This document shows, piece by piece, positions 17,814-27,582 of a stretch of DNA of 32,831 bases. The notes beneath the pieces were generated by a model. It saw nothing but the letters and a program-made list of their open reading frames with translations, made no database searches and had not been told where the DNA came from. How positions within the stretch are numbered: the first letter of the stretch is position 1; every line of letters starts with the position of its first letter. Origin of the DNA: Alphaproteobacteria bacterium (GTDB taxonomy: Bacteria > Pseudomonadota > Alphaproteobacteria > SP197); assembly GCA_028277285.1 (NCBI GenBank), contig JANQGO010000108.1, positions 1 through 32,831 on the forward strand, given 5' to 3'. Both the position numbers and the translations under genes were made by a program.

Positions 17814-19157
17814 ATGAACCAGGAACGTATTGCCGACATTGCGGCGCGCGAGCTCGAGCGGTTCGAGAAGGCGCGGCCGCGCTCGGCGACGTTGCGCGAA
17901 CGTGCCGCCGCGTCGATGCCATCGGGCGTGCCGATGGCGTGGATGAGCGGCCTTTACCACCACCCGCCAATGTTCGTGGAGTCCGGCGGCGGTGCCCATT
18001 TTCGCGACGTCGACGGCCACGACTACATCGACTTCAACCAAGCGGACATGAGCAGCAATACCGGTTACGCCGATCCGGCCGTCACGCGCGCCATCAACGA
18101 GCGCGCGGCAGCGGGTATCCAGTTTCTGCTGCCGGTCGAGGACGCCATCGCCGTTTCCGAAGACTTGGCGCGGCGCTTCGGCCTGAGCCATTGGCAATAC
18201 ACGCTGTCGGCCTCGTTGGCGAACAGCGAGGCGATCCGCTTGGCCCGCCTGGCGACCGGGCGCGACGGCGTCTTGATGTTCGACGGCAGCTATCACGGCC
18301 ATATCGGCGAAACCATGGTCGGCCACGACGGCGAGCAGGCCAAGTCCTACGCCCTGGGTCTGCCGGACGATCACGGCCGCGACACGGCCGTGGTGCCGTT
18401 CAACGATCTGGATGAGGTCGAGCGGGAACTGGCCAAGCGGACGACCGCCTGCGTGCTGGTCGAGCCGGCGCTGACCAATGTCGGCCTGGTCCTGCCCCAG
18501 GACGGCTTCCTGGCCGGTCTGCGCGAGGCCTGCGAGCGGCACGGCGCGCTGCTGATCGCCGACGAGACCCATACCCATATGCTGGCCTATGGCGGCCTGG
18601 TGAACCTATGGGACCTGAAACCGCACATCGTCGTGCTGGGCAAGAACCTGTCAGGCGGCATTCCGATCGGCGCCTATGGCTTCGGTCGGGATCTCGCCGA
18701 CCTGATGGACCGCCACCTGTTCGATCACGCCGGCGACGAGGCGGGCTTGGCGACCGGGGGCACGCTCTACGCCAACGCGCTTTCCCTGGCCGTGGCCCAG
18801 GCGACCTTGAGCCACGTGCTGACCAAGGATGGCTATGCCAGGAACGCGCGGCTGGGAGATAAACTGGCGGACGGCATACAAACGATTATCGACGAGGCCG
18901 GCCTGCCCTGGCGTGCCCAGCACCTGACCAGCCGAGCGGGCTGGCTGATCGGGACGCGCGAGCCGGTCAACGGCGGCGAGGCGGTCGCCATGATGGATAT
19001 CGATTTGGCGGATTGCCGCCGTCTGTTCATGGCCAATCGCGGCGTTTGGGAGGCCATCGTCACGGCGGGCCCGGCGGTCTCGTTCGCCATGACCGAGGAC
19101 GATATCGACCGTTACCTGGAAGTCGCGCGCGATTGGGTCAGGGTGCTGGCGGCCTGA
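17814..19157 (+). CDS. Class III PLP-dependent aminotransferase (glutamate-1-semialdehyde aminomutase-like)
   Basis: 447 aa; GSYHGHIGETMVGHDG, LLIADETHTHML and the PLP-lysine region IVVLGKNLSGGIPIGAYGF. SD GAGGAG. Confidence 0.88.
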   Translation: MNQERIADIAARELERFEKARPRSATLRERAAASMPSGVPMAWMSGLYHHPPMFVESGGGAHFRDVDGHDYIDFNQADMSSNTGYADPAVTRAINERAAAGIQFLLPVEDAIAVSEDLARRFGLSHWQYTLSASLANSEAIRLARLATGRDGVLMFDGSYHGHIGETMVGHDGEQAKSYALGLPDDHGRDTAVVPFNDLDEVERELAKRTTACVLVEPALTNVGLVLPQDGFLAGLREACERHGALLIADETHTHMLAYGGLVNLWDLKPHIVVLGKNLSGGIPIGAYGFGRDLADLMDRHLFDHAGDEAGLATGGTLYANALSLAVAQATLSHVLTKDGYARNARLGDKLADGIQTIIDEAGLPWRAQHLTSRAGWLIGTREPVNGGEAVAMMDIDLADCRRLFMANRGVWEAIVTAGPAVSFAMTEDDIDRYLEVARDWVRVLAA

Positions 19158-19162
19158 CGAAA

Positions 19163-19302
19163 CTAGAGCAGATCCTGTTTTGATGTCATCGCGAAGCGAT
19201 TCCATCAAAACAGGTGAATCCGCTCGATTCATAGATAGAGAGCGGATTCACGTGGTTGGATGGAACCGTCAAGCGGCTCCATCCAACCGTGATCCGCTCT
19301 AG
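19163..19302. repeat. TIR-bounded multi-hairpin intergenic element (MITE/RIME-like)
   Basis: Termini CTAGAGCAGATC (19163-19174) and GATCCGCTCTAG (19291-19302) are inverted repeats with one mismatch. Three internal hairpins have stems of 11-12 bp. Confidence 0.8.
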
Positions 19303-20147
19303 GCCGTAAACACCAGAGCGACGCCGCAAGCGTCTTCCGCCGCGACCATCACCGAACGCTGCTCGCGCAGCAGCGGGATGCTGGCCGACGCCATGACCCG
19401 TGTCGTTGCCTCGAGATCGGCGACCTCCAGGGTGATCACGGCGGGACACGGTACGGCGCCGGATTCAGGCAACAGGTCAGGATAGAGCTCGTCCAGGTCG
19501 TCGTGGGAAGCGAACAGGATGCTCTCATCGCCCAGCCACAGCGTCACGATGGCATCGGTCGCCGTGACGGCGTTTTCGCCCAACAGTCTCGAATAGGCCG
19601 CGATCAGCGGTTCCGTATCGTCGCACGGCACCGCCACGCTCTTGATGCGCCGCGCGCTGTTCGGGTGATGGGTCCAGCCTTCCCGCCGCACCAGTGCCGG
19701 TGTCTGATGGTGACACAGGAACATGGGCAGGCCCGGCGTTGCCGCGTCCGGCAGATGCACGATCTGAAAACGCGGTTCGCTCGTCTCGCCCGCCTCTTCG
19801 ATCAGACGCGAGAGATCTTTCGGTCCATCGGCGGCAATGCCGGCCTCTTTCAGGTTCGCGGCCGCCGCCGCACCGTCGTCGGTTGCCAGCGCAATCGCCG
19901 ATAACCCGCTGCCCCGGTCACGGTTGCCGCGGTGCGACGCGTTGGCAGCGAACTCGTCGGGATCGACGACGCCGATCAGTTCCAGGTAGCCGCGCTCCAG
20001 CATGAAACAGTAATTGCCGGTGCCCCATTGGGGATGGCGGCCGCGCGGCGTCGGGTTGAAACCCAGACGGATATAGGTTTCCCGGTCGGCTTCCAGATCG
20101 TCGGCATTGATGAGGGTGTGGTCGATACCCGTGATGTCGCCGGCCAC
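19299..20147 (-). CDS. VOC family (glyoxalase-like) protein
   Basis: About 282 aa from GTG 20147: GDITGIDHTLINADDLEADRETYIRLGFNPTPRGRHPQWGTGNYCFMLERGYLELIGV. The ORF-track start at 20324 overlaps apt. Confidence 0.85.
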   Translation of the reverse strand: MAGDITGIDHTLINADDLEADRETYIRLGFNPTPRGRHPQWGTGNYCFMLERGYLELIGVVDPDEFAANASHRGNRDRGSGLSAIALATDDGAAAAANLKEAGIAADGPKDLSRLIEEAGETSEPRFQIVHLPDAATPGLPMFLCHHQTPALVRREGWTHHPNSARRIKSVAVPCDDTEPLIAAYSRLLGENAVTATDAIVTLWLGDESILFASHDDLDELYPDLLPESGAVPCPAVITLEVADLEATTRVMASASIPLLREQRSVMVAAEDACGVALVFTA

Positions 20148-20157
20148 GGCGCCCGCC

Positions 20158-20676
20158 CTAGTACTCGACCAGGGCGTGGAACGGCACGCCCAAGGACTCA
20201 AGCTGCTTGGCGCCGCCCAACTCCGACAGCTCGATGACGAAGGCGCAGCCGACGATCTCGGCACTGGCTTGCCGGAACAGCTGGATACCGGCCGACATGG
20301 TGCCGCCGGTCGCCAGCAGGTCATCGACCATCAGGATACGCTGGCCGGCGGTCACGGCATCCTCGTGGATCTCGACCCGGTCGGAGCCATACTCCAGGTC
20401 ATAGTCCATGCCGATGGTCGCCCACGGCAACTTGCCTTTCTTGCGCACCGGGATGAAACCGACCGAAAGCTGATGCGCGACGGCGCCGCCCAGGATGAAG
20501 CCGCGCGCTTCGATGCCGGCGACGGCGTCGATCTTGTGGCCGGCATAGGGCTGCACCAGTTCGTCGACGGTCCGGCGGAAACCGCCGGCATCACCGAACA
20601 ACGTGGTGATGTCGCGAAACATGATGCCCTTGTGGGGATAGTCCGGAATGTTCCGGACCAACGACTTGATATCCAT
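20158..20676 (-). CDS. apt: Adenine phosphoribosyltransferase
   Basis: [29 protein letters not shown] and PRPP motif [20 protein letters not shown] 20676 preferred. Confidence 0.96.
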   Translation of the reverse strand: MDIKSLVRNIPDYPHKGIMFRDITTLFGDAGGFRRTVDELVQPYAGHKIDAVAGIEARGFILGGAVAHQLSVGFIPVRKKGKLPWATIGMDYDLEYGSDRVEIHEDAVTAGQRILMVDDLLATGGTMSAGIQLFRQASAEIVGCAFVIELSELGGAKQLESLGVPFHALVEY

Positions 20677-20677
20677 C

Positions 20678-21562
20678 TCAATCGGCTCCGCTGCCCAAGA
20701 CACGTCCGGCGACCGCATCCAACCGGGCGATCAGCTCGGGATCGCGTTTCTCCGGCGCCGTGATCAGGGCGTTATCGAGCGCCCGGTCGCAGCCGGCATA
20801 ACAAAGCTCGCCGTGCCGGTCGACCGACGGCGCCAGCGCCCGCACGAGTTGGCGCGCGTTGTCGGCGTTGGCGTGCAGGACTTTCAGAATCGATTCCACC
20901 GTCACGTTGTCGTGGCCGTCATGCCAGCAGTCATAGTCGGTCACCATGGCGACGGTGACGTAACAAATCTCCGCCTCGCGGGCGAGGCGCGCCTCGGGCA
21001 TGGCGGTCATGCCGATGACGTCGCATCCCCAACTGCGGTAAAGCTGGCTTTCGGCATAAGTCGAGAATTGCGGCCCCTCCATCACCAGATAGGTGCCGCC
21101 GCGGTGGTAGGCGATGTCCTCGTTCTGCAGCGCCGTTTCGATCAAATCCGTCAGCCGCGGACAGGTGGGATGGGCGAGCGAGACATGGGCGACCAGACCG
21201 TCGCCGAAGAAGCTCTTCGTTCTGAGGTGAGAGCGGTCGATATACTGATCGACCAGCACGAACATCCCCGGCGACAGGTTTTCCTTCAGCGAACCGACCG
21301 CCCCAACCGACAGGATATCGGTGACGCCCAGACGTTTCATGGCATCGATATTGGCGCGGGCATTCAGGCCGGTTGGCGAGATATGGTGGCCGCGGCCGTG
21401 GCGCGGCAGAAAGACCAGCTTCTGGTCGCCGAGCGTGCCTTGCAGAAACTCGTCGGACGGCGAACCCCAGGGTGTATCCACCTTGATCCAGCGCGCATCC
21501 TCCAGGCCGTCGATGTCATAGACACCGCTGCCACCGATCACGCCCAGAACGGTCTCACCCAT
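20678..21562 (-). CDS. mtnP: S-methyl-5'-thioadenosine phosphorylase
   Basis: [78 protein letters not shown]. Confidence 0.95.
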   Translation of the reverse strand: MGETVLGVIGGSGVYDIDGLEDARWIKVDTPWGSPSDEFLQGTLGDQKLVFLPRHGRGHHISPTGLNARANIDAMKRLGVTDILSVGAVGSLKENLSPGMFVLVDQYIDRSHLRTKSFFGDGLVAHVSLAHPTCPRLTDLIETALQNEDIAYHRGGTYLVMEGPQFSTYAESQLYRSWGCDVIGMTAMPEARLAREAEICYVTVAMVTDYDCWHDGHDNVTVESILKVLHANADNARQLVRALAPSVDRHGELCYAGCDRALDNALITAPEKRDPELIARLDAVAGRVLGSGAD

Positions 21563-21645
21563 CACGCCCCCGCAGCCTGCCGATGCCCCTCGGCCGCCAC
21601 ACTCTAAAGCATGGTCCGGTCCGATCAACCGACCGCGCGGTCAAC

Positions 21646-22401
21646 TCAGTGATGGATCTTTGCCCAGATCTTGCGCTTCGAGACGTAGAACAAGCCGGTC
21701 AGGATGAGCAGGAACAGGAGCACCTTGATGCCCATGGACTTGCGTTCCTCGAGCTTCGGTTCGGCCGCCCACATCAGGAACGCCGCAACATCCTGGGACT
21801 GCTGTTCCAGGGTCGCCTCGGTGCCGTCGGCATAGGTGACATAGTCGTCACCGAGCGGCGGCAGCATGGCGATCAACCCGCCGGCAAAGTAAGGGTTCTC
21901 ATAAAGGCCGTTATCGGTCGGCACGTCGCTCGCGTAGCCGCTCAAAAGGGCCGCGATGTAGTCCGCACCGTACCCGTTGCGTTTGGCCTGCAACGACAGG
22001 TCGGGCGGATAGGCGCCGCCATTGGCAGCGCGCGCGGCTTCCGCGTTGGGAAACGGCGACGGGAACGCATCGGCGGGTATGGCCGTGCGGAAGAACATGT
22101 CGCCGTCCGCGTTGGGCCCGTCCTCGACCTCGTAGTCCGATGCGATCGCCTTGATCTGGTCCTCGTTGAAACCAAGCGCTTCCAGATTGCGGAAACGGAC
22201 GTACTTGAGCCCATGGCAGCTTGCACAGACCTCCTTGTAGACCTGCATGCCGCGCTGGAGCTGGTTCTTGTCATAGGTCCCGAAGATGCCCTGGAACGTC
22301 CACGAGAGTTCCGGCGGCGACTCCGCTTCTCCAGCGGCCATGGCACCCGACGACGTGAAAAGAGCGAAGGAGAGCGCGGCCGTGACGAGCAGTTTCTTCA
22401 T
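21646..22401 (-). CDS. petC: Cytochrome c1 of the bc1 complex
   Basis: Signal peptide MKKLLVTAALSFALFTSSGAMAA, heme motif CASCH and C-terminal TM anchor. ATG 22401; the ORF-track N-terminal extension overlaps petB out of frame. Confidence 0.96.
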   Translation of the reverse strand: MKKLLVTAALSFALFTSSGAMAAGEAESPPELSWTFQGIFGTYDKNQLQRGMQVYKEVCASCHGLKYVRFRNLEALGFNEDQIKAIASDYEVEDGPNADGDMFFRTAIPADAFPSPFPNAEAARAANGGAYPPDLSLQAKRNGYGADYIAALLSGYASDVPTDNGLYENPYFAGGLIAMLPPLGDDYVTYADGTEATLEQQSQDVAAFLMWAAEPKLEERKSMGIKVLLFLLILTGLFYVSKRKIWAKIHH

Positions 22402-22412
22402 GGTCGCCTCCC

Positions 22413-23681
22413 TCAAGCCTTGTCGCGCGACGCGCCGGCCGCCACCGGCGCACCACCGCCGCCAAGGACCGGCGTCGCGATACTGTCGGGCATCCGTCTG
22501 GGCCGCTCGAACCAACCGATCAGCGGCATCAGAATGATGAAATGCAGGAAGTAATAGGACGTGGCGACACGACCTATGACCAACCACCAACCTTCTGCCG
22601 GTTTGGCGCCGACATAACCCAGCACCAGCACGTCGACCAGCAGCAGCAGGAAGAACCACTTGTAGACCGGGCGGAAGGTCGACGAGCGTACCCGCGACGT
22701 ATCGAGCCAGGGGATCAACAGCAGGATCAGGATCGACGCGAACATGGCGATAACGCCGCCGAGCTTGGCGTCGATGAACCAGATATCCGGCACCGCGCGC
22801 AGGATCGCGTAGAACGGCAGGAAGTACCACTCCGGCACGATATGGGCGGGCGTCACCAGCGGATCGGCCGGGATGTAGTTATCCGGATGGCCCATGTAGT
22901 TCGGCGCATAGAAGACGAAGGCCGCGAAGACGATCAGGAAGACGCCCAGGCCCACCGCATCCTTGATCGTGTAGTACGGATGGAACGGGATGAAGTCCTG
23001 GGGACCCTTGTAGTCGATGCCCAACGGGTTGTTCGACTTCTTGTGGTGCAGCGCCCACAGATGCAGGAACACGACGCCGACGATCACGAACGGCAGCAGA
23101 TAATGCAGGCTGTAGAACCGGGTCAGCGTCGGATTGCCGACAGCGAAACCGCCCCACAGCCATTCGACAATGGCGGGGCCGATCACCGGGATGGCCGAGA
23201 ACAGGTTGGTGATGACGGTCGCGCCCCAGAAGCTCATCTGACCCCAAGGCAGCACGTAACCCATGAACGCCGTCGCCATCATCAACAGCAGAATGATGAT
23301 GCCCAACCACCACAAGACCTCGCGCGGCGCCTTGTAGGAGCCGTAATAGAGACCGCGGAAGATATGGATATAGACGACAACAAAGAACAGTGAGGCGCCG
23401 TTGGCGTGAATGTAGCGCAACAGCCAGCCGTAGTTCACGTCGCGCATGATGCGCTCGACACTGTCGAACGCCATCTCGGTGTTCGGGATGTAGTGCATGG
23501 CGAGCACGATGCCCGTGATGATCTGGATAACCAGCGCGATGCCGGCCAGCGAGCCGAAGCTCCACGCATAGTTCAGGTTGCGCGGCGCGGGGTACTCGAC
23601 CAGATGCTCGTTGACATAAGAGAAGATCGGCAGCCGGTTGTCGAACCAGCGCACGAAGGCAATGTTCATCAATCCGTTCAT
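22413..23681 (-). CDS. petB: Cytochrome b of the bc1 complex
   Basis: [42 protein letters not shown] and [24 protein letters not shown] (PEWY). Confidence 0.97.
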   Translation of the reverse strand: MNGLMNIAFVRWFDNRLPIFSYVNEHLVEYPAPRNLNYAWSFGSLAGIALVIQIITGIVLAMHYIPNTEMAFDSVERIMRDVNYGWLLRYIHANGASLFFVVVYIHIFRGLYYGSYKAPREVLWWLGIIILLLMMATAFMGYVLPWGQMSFWGATVITNLFSAIPVIGPAIVEWLWGGFAVGNPTLTRFYSLHYLLPFVIVGVVFLHLWALHHKKSNNPLGIDYKGPQDFIPFHPYYTIKDAVGLGVFLIVFAAFVFYAPNYMGHPDNYIPADPLVTPAHIVPEWYFLPFYAILRAVPDIWFIDAKLGGVIAMFASILILLLIPWLDTSRVRSSTFRPVYKWFFLLLLVDVLVLGYVGAKPAEGWWLVIGRVATSYYFLHFIILMPLIGWFERPRRMPDSIATPVLGGGGAPVAAGASRDKA

Positions 23682-23694
23682 CTCGCGACCCCGC

Positions 23695-24219
23695 TTACCC
23701 GATACGCACGGTGGTATCGTCGAGAAACTCATAGGTGGGCACCGTCAGGTTCAGCGGCGCCGGTCCCTTTCGGATTCGCCCGGACGTATCGTAGTGCGAC
23801 CCGTGACAGGGGCAGAACCAGCCGTCGTACTCACCCTGATCGGCCAAGGGAATGCAGCCCAGATGGGTGCAGATGCCGACCATGATCAACCATTCGGGAT
23901 TGATCACGCGGTCGGCGTCGGTCTCGGGGTCCTTCAGTTCCTCCAGCGGAACCGCTTCGGCCTCGGCGATGTCTTCTTCGGTGCGGTGGCGGATGAAGAC
24001 GGGCTTGCTTCGCCAGCTCACGATGATCTGCTGACCCAGAGGCACCTGCGACAGGTCAACCTCGGTCGTGCTCAAGGCGAGCACGTCTTCGGCCGGGTTC
24101 ATCTGATCGATCAATGGCCACAGGGTAGCCAGCGCACCGACGCCGGCCACGGCACCGGTGGCCACATAGAGGAAATCGCGCCGGGTTTCCCCCTGCGCGC
24201 CTGCAGTCTGATCCACCAT
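23695..24219 (-). CDS. petA: Ubiquinol-cytochrome c reductase Rieske iron-sulfur subunit
   Basis: Tat-like signal [17 protein letters not shown] and Rieske motifs CTHLGC / CPCHGSHYD. Confidence 0.97.
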   Translation of the reverse strand: MVDQTAGAQGETRRDFLYVATGAVAGVGALATLWPLIDQMNPAEDVLALSTTEVDLSQVPLGQQIIVSWRSKPVFIRHRTEEDIAEAEAVPLEELKDPETDADRVINPEWLIMVGICTHLGCIPLADQGEYDGWFCPCHGSHYDTSGRIRKGPAPLNLTVPTYEFLDDTTVRIG

Positions 24220-24387
24220 GCGTGGTCCCTACACAGTTGTCCTACCCAATGATCGAGCCGCACCGTCATGCCGGCGGCGACACCCAATCACCCGCGCCTG
24301 CGGTACCGCACCTTTCCGTGAGGCGGGCCATGATTATACTGTCAAAACCGGATAAGCAAGGGCCGCAAACCAAGGATTCTCAACGCT

Positions 24388-24870
24388 ATGCGCCTTGCCC
24401 TCTATGAACCGGATATTCCTCAGAATACAGGCACGCTTTTGCGCATGGCGGCCTGTTTCGCAGTGCCCGTCGATCTGATCGAACCGGCCGGATTTCAGCT
24501 TGGCGACGCCCGGTTTCGCCGCGCCCTGATGGACTATGGCGAGCGCCTTCACATGACACGCCACGTTTCCTGGCAGGCATTTCAGCGCGACCGCGAACCC
24601 GGTCGCCTGGTGCTGTTGACGACCAAGGCCAGCCAGACGATTTGGCATGTTGGCTTCCAAACGGGCGACACCCTGCTGCTGGGCCGCGAGTCGGCCGGCG
24701 TGCCCGACATCGTCCAGGAAGCCGCCGACATCCGGGCCCTGATTCCCATGGCCGACGGCGCGCGATCGCTCAACGTCGCGGTCGCCGGCGCCATCGCCCT
24801 GGGCGAAGCCTTGCGTCAGACCGGATTTCCAGCCATGTCTGGCAACGAAGCAACCCAGGGACATCCATGA
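24388..24870 (+). CDS. trmL: tRNA (cytidine(34)-2'-O)-methyltransferase
   Basis: 160 aa SPOUT; MRLALYEPDIPQNTGTLLRMAACF, LLGRESAGVPD and IPMADGARSLNVAVAGAIALGEALRQ. Confidence 0.95.
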   Translation: MRLALYEPDIPQNTGTLLRMAACFAVPVDLIEPAGFQLGDARFRRALMDYGERLHMTRHVSWQAFQRDREPGRLVLLTTKASQTIWHVGFQTGDTLLLGRESAGVPDIVQEAADIRALIPMADGARSLNVAVAGAIALGEALRQTGFPAMSGNEATQGHP

Positions 24871-25730
24871 GCCAATCCGAACGGGGACCCGGCGACGACC
24901 GCGGCAAGGAACGCGCCATCACGTGGTTCGAAGAACTGCGCAATCGCATATGCGACGCATTCGAAGGTCTGGAGGACGACCTGACCGGCACCTACGCGGA
25001 CCGGCCGGCGGGCCGCTTCGAACGAAAGGCGTGGCAGCGCCCCGGCGGCGGCGGCGGCACCATGGCGGTGATGAAGGGCCGCGTGTTCGAAAAAGTCGGC
25101 GTCAACGTCTCCGAAGTCTGGGGCACGTTCGACGAGAAGTTCCGCGGCGAGATCCCCGGCGCCGGCGACGACGGCCGCTTCTGGGCCGCCGGCATCTCGC
25201 TGGTCGCCCACATGCAATCGCCGCTTGTGCCGGCCGTACACATGAACACGCGCCACATCGCGACGTCGGCCAAGGCGTGGTACGGCGGCGGCGCCGATTT
25301 GAACCCGCCCCTGCCCGACGATCAGGATACCGCCGATTTTCACGCCGCGTTCGGCGCGGCCTGCGAACGTCATGCCTGCGCCGACCATAAGAAGTTCAAG
25401 GCGTGGGCGGACGATTACTTCTTCATCAAACACCGCGACACCGCGCGCGGCGTCGGCGGCATCTTTTACGACTACATCGACGCCGACGACGGCTCCTTCG
25501 CCTTCACCCAGGATGTCGGCCGGACGTTTGTCACGATCTATCCCGAGCTGGTGGCGCGCCACATGGACGAGCCGTGGACCGACGACCAACGCGACCACCA
25601 ACTGGCCTATCGCGGGCGTTATGCCGAGTTCAATCTGGTCTATGACCGCGGCACCCGCTTCGGCCTGATGACCGGCGGCAACCCCGAGGCGGTTCTGATG
25701 TCGCTGCCGCCGGTCGCGACCTGGCCGTGA
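24867..25730 (+). CDS. hemF: Oxygen-dependent coproporphyrinogen-III oxidase
   Basis: AWQRPGGGGGTMAVMKGRVFEKVGVNVSEVWG, VHMNTRHIATSAKAWYGGGADLNP and IFYDYI. ATGA overlap with trmL; ORF-track start at 24642 is too early. Confidence 0.96.
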   Translation: MSQSERGPGDDRGKERAITWFEELRNRICDAFEGLEDDLTGTYADRPAGRFERKAWQRPGGGGGTMAVMKGRVFEKVGVNVSEVWGTFDEKFRGEIPGAGDDGRFWAAGISLVAHMQSPLVPAVHMNTRHIATSAKAWYGGGADLNPPLPDDQDTADFHAAFGAACERHACADHKKFKAWADDYFFIKHRDTARGVGGIFYDYIDADDGSFAFTQDVGRTFVTIYPELVARHMDEPWTDDQRDHQLAYRGRYAEFNLVYDRGTRFGLMTGGNPEAVLMSLPPVATWP

Positions 25731-25755
25731 ACACGCGACAGCGGGAGCGCTGACC

Positions 25756-26610
25756 ATGCAGAAGCTGGAGGTGTTTCAGTCTGTCTGGGCGATGGAGCGG
25801 CGCCGGCCCGACGGCAAGGAGTGGTCGCTGGAAGAGCAGGTCGCGATGATCGCCGAGGCCGGTTATGCCGGCATGGATCTCTACAGTTTCGTGCCGGAGA
25901 TTTCGCGCCCGGCCAAAAAGCTGCTCGACCAGGCTGGGCTCGCCTGCACCTGCTGCGCCTTCCCGAAATCGATCGAGGGATTTCAGTCGGATATCGACAT
26001 GGCGTTGGAACTTGGCGCGCGGCACCTGAACGTCATCGGCCAGCTCTACCCGATGACCGTCGCGGAAGGCGCCGACATCATCAAACGATGGCTCGAGATG
26101 GGCGAGGCATCGGGCATGCCGATCACCATCGAGACCCACCGCGACTGCATCACCACCGACATGCTCTATACGCTGCAGTTGATGGAAGCGGTGCCCCAGA
26201 TGCGGCTGTGCGCCGATCTCTCTCACTTCGTCGTCGGGCGCGAGTTCACCTGGCCGATCCCGACCCGCGACGAGAACTGGATCCAGCAGATCCTGGACCG
26301 CAGCGTCGCCTTCCAGGGCCGCGTCGCCAGCCGCGAACAGGTCCAGGTGCAGCTCGACTTCCCGCAGCAGCAGGGCTGGGTCGGAAAGTTCCGCCAGTGG
26401 TGGGAAGACGGCATGCGCAAGTGGCGCTTCCGCGAACCCACCGACGCCACCTTGAACTTCCTGGTCGAACTCGGCCCGCCGCCCTACGCCATGACCGACA
26501 AGGACGGCTGGGAACTGTCGGACCGCTGGGAAGAAGCATTGGTCATCAAAGGCTGGGTCGAGGAGATCTGGGCGCGCCTCGAGGTCGAGGGCAAGGCGAA
26601 CCAGGACTAG
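25756..26610 (+). CDS. Sugar phosphate isomerase/epimerase-like TIM-barrel protein
   Basis: 284 aa; EEQVAMIAEAGYAGMDLYS, MPITIETHRDCITTDMLYTLQLMEAVPQMRLCADLSHFV. Confidence 0.8.
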   Translation: MQKLEVFQSVWAMERRRPDGKEWSLEEQVAMIAEAGYAGMDLYSFVPEISRPAKKLLDQAGLACTCCAFPKSIEGFQSDIDMALELGARHLNVIGQLYPMTVAEGADIIKRWLEMGEASGMPITIETHRDCITTDMLYTLQLMEAVPQMRLCADLSHFVVGREFTWPIPTRDENWIQQILDRSVAFQGRVASREQVQVQLDFPQQQGWVGKFRQWWEDGMRKWRFREPTDATLNFLVELGPPPYAMTDKDGWELSDRWEEALVIKGWVEEIWARLEVEGKANQD

Positions 26611-26638
26611 GACAGGGCAAACGATCACCCAGCGCTAC

Positions 26639-26686
26639 TTGACATCTAAGATGTCAATATGGCATCTGAGATGTCATGATGACATC
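26639..26686. promoter_or_regulatory. Cluster of three palindromic operator-like sites over the marR start
   Basis: TTGACATCT-A-AGATGTCAA (26639-26657), TGGCATCT-G-AGATGTCA (26660-26676) and GATGTCAT-G-ATGACATC (26670-26686). Confidence 0.75.
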
Positions 26687-27173
26687 GGCGCCGTCGAGCA
26701 GCGAAGCACTCTACGACCTCATCCGTCTTGTGCGGCCGCTCTACAAGAGCCTTGAAGCCTCGGTGGCGCTCAAGTTGGCGCCGACGGGCCTTAGCGTATC
26801 GCAGCGGGCGGTCCTGGAGCTGGTGTTGGACCACGGTCCCCTGACGGTTCCCGCGCTGGCGCGCCACCTGATCGCGCCGCGCCAGTTCATCCAACGTATC
26901 GTCAACGAGCTGCGCGCCACGGGACTGGTCGAAAGGCGGCGGAACACGGCCCACAAACGCTCGGTGCTGATCGCTCTGACGCCCGCCGGATCAGCCGCCA
27001 TCACAAGCGTTAAGCAGCGCGAGGCCGACGTGATGGAGCCCATCGCCCGCGATCTCGACGCGGCCGAGGTCGAGACAGCGAAGGCTGTCATGGCGGCGGT
27101 CGCTCTGGCGTTTCGCGCCCACAACGAAAGAAACGAGACGACCTATCAGGAGGACGATCATGACAGTGCGTGA
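26676..27173 (+). CDS. MarR-family transcriptional regulator
   Basis: 165 aa wHTH: LSVSQRAVLELVLDHGPLTVPALARHLIAPRQFIQRIVNELRATGLVERRRNTAHKRSVLIALTPAG. Confidence 0.9.
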   Translation: MMTSAPSSSEALYDLIRLVRPLYKSLEASVALKLAPTGLSVSQRAVLELVLDHGPLTVPALARHLIAPRQFIQRIVNELRATGLVERRRNTAHKRSVLIALTPAGSAAITSVKQREADVMEPIARDLDAAEVETAKAVMAAVALAFRAHNERNETTYQEDDHDSA

Positions 27174-27582
27174 AGGCGGCTGCCTGTGCGGCGCCGTCAG
27201 ATACAAGGTCGAAGGTGAACCGCTGATGTCGGGCGCCTGCTATTGCCGCGACTGCCAGTATGTGGCCGGCGGCGCCGAAGCGGTCGGCGCCGGATATCTG
27301 GCCGACGCCCTGACCGTGACAAAGGGCGAGACCCGTCAGTTCGTCATCAAGGGTGAGAGCGGCGCCGATGTCACGCGACACTTCTGTCCTGATTGCGGCG
27401 TCCACCTCTTCGCCCACAACAGCACGCACCCGCAATTCCTGTCGATCAAGATCGGCACGCTGGACGACCCCAGCGGCTTCACATCCCAGGGCAACATCTG
27501 GACGTCGTCGGCGCAGCCCTGGCACCACATCGATCCCAACCTGCCGGCGTGGGAAAAGGAACCGGACTTCGGCGCCGCCTAG
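27160..27582 (+). CDS. GFA family (CENP-V/GFA domain) zinc protein
   Basis: 140 aa; GGCLCGAVRY, CYCRDCQ and HFCPDCGVHLFAHN. SD AGGAGG inside the end of marR; 14-nt overlap. Confidence 0.92.
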   Translation: MTVREGGCLCGAVRYKVEGEPLMSGACYCRDCQYVAGGAEAVGAGYLADALTVTKGETRQFVIKGESGADVTRHFCPDCGVHLFAHNSTHPQFLSIKIGTLDDPSGFTSQGNIWTSSAQPWHHIDPNLPAWEKEPDFGAA

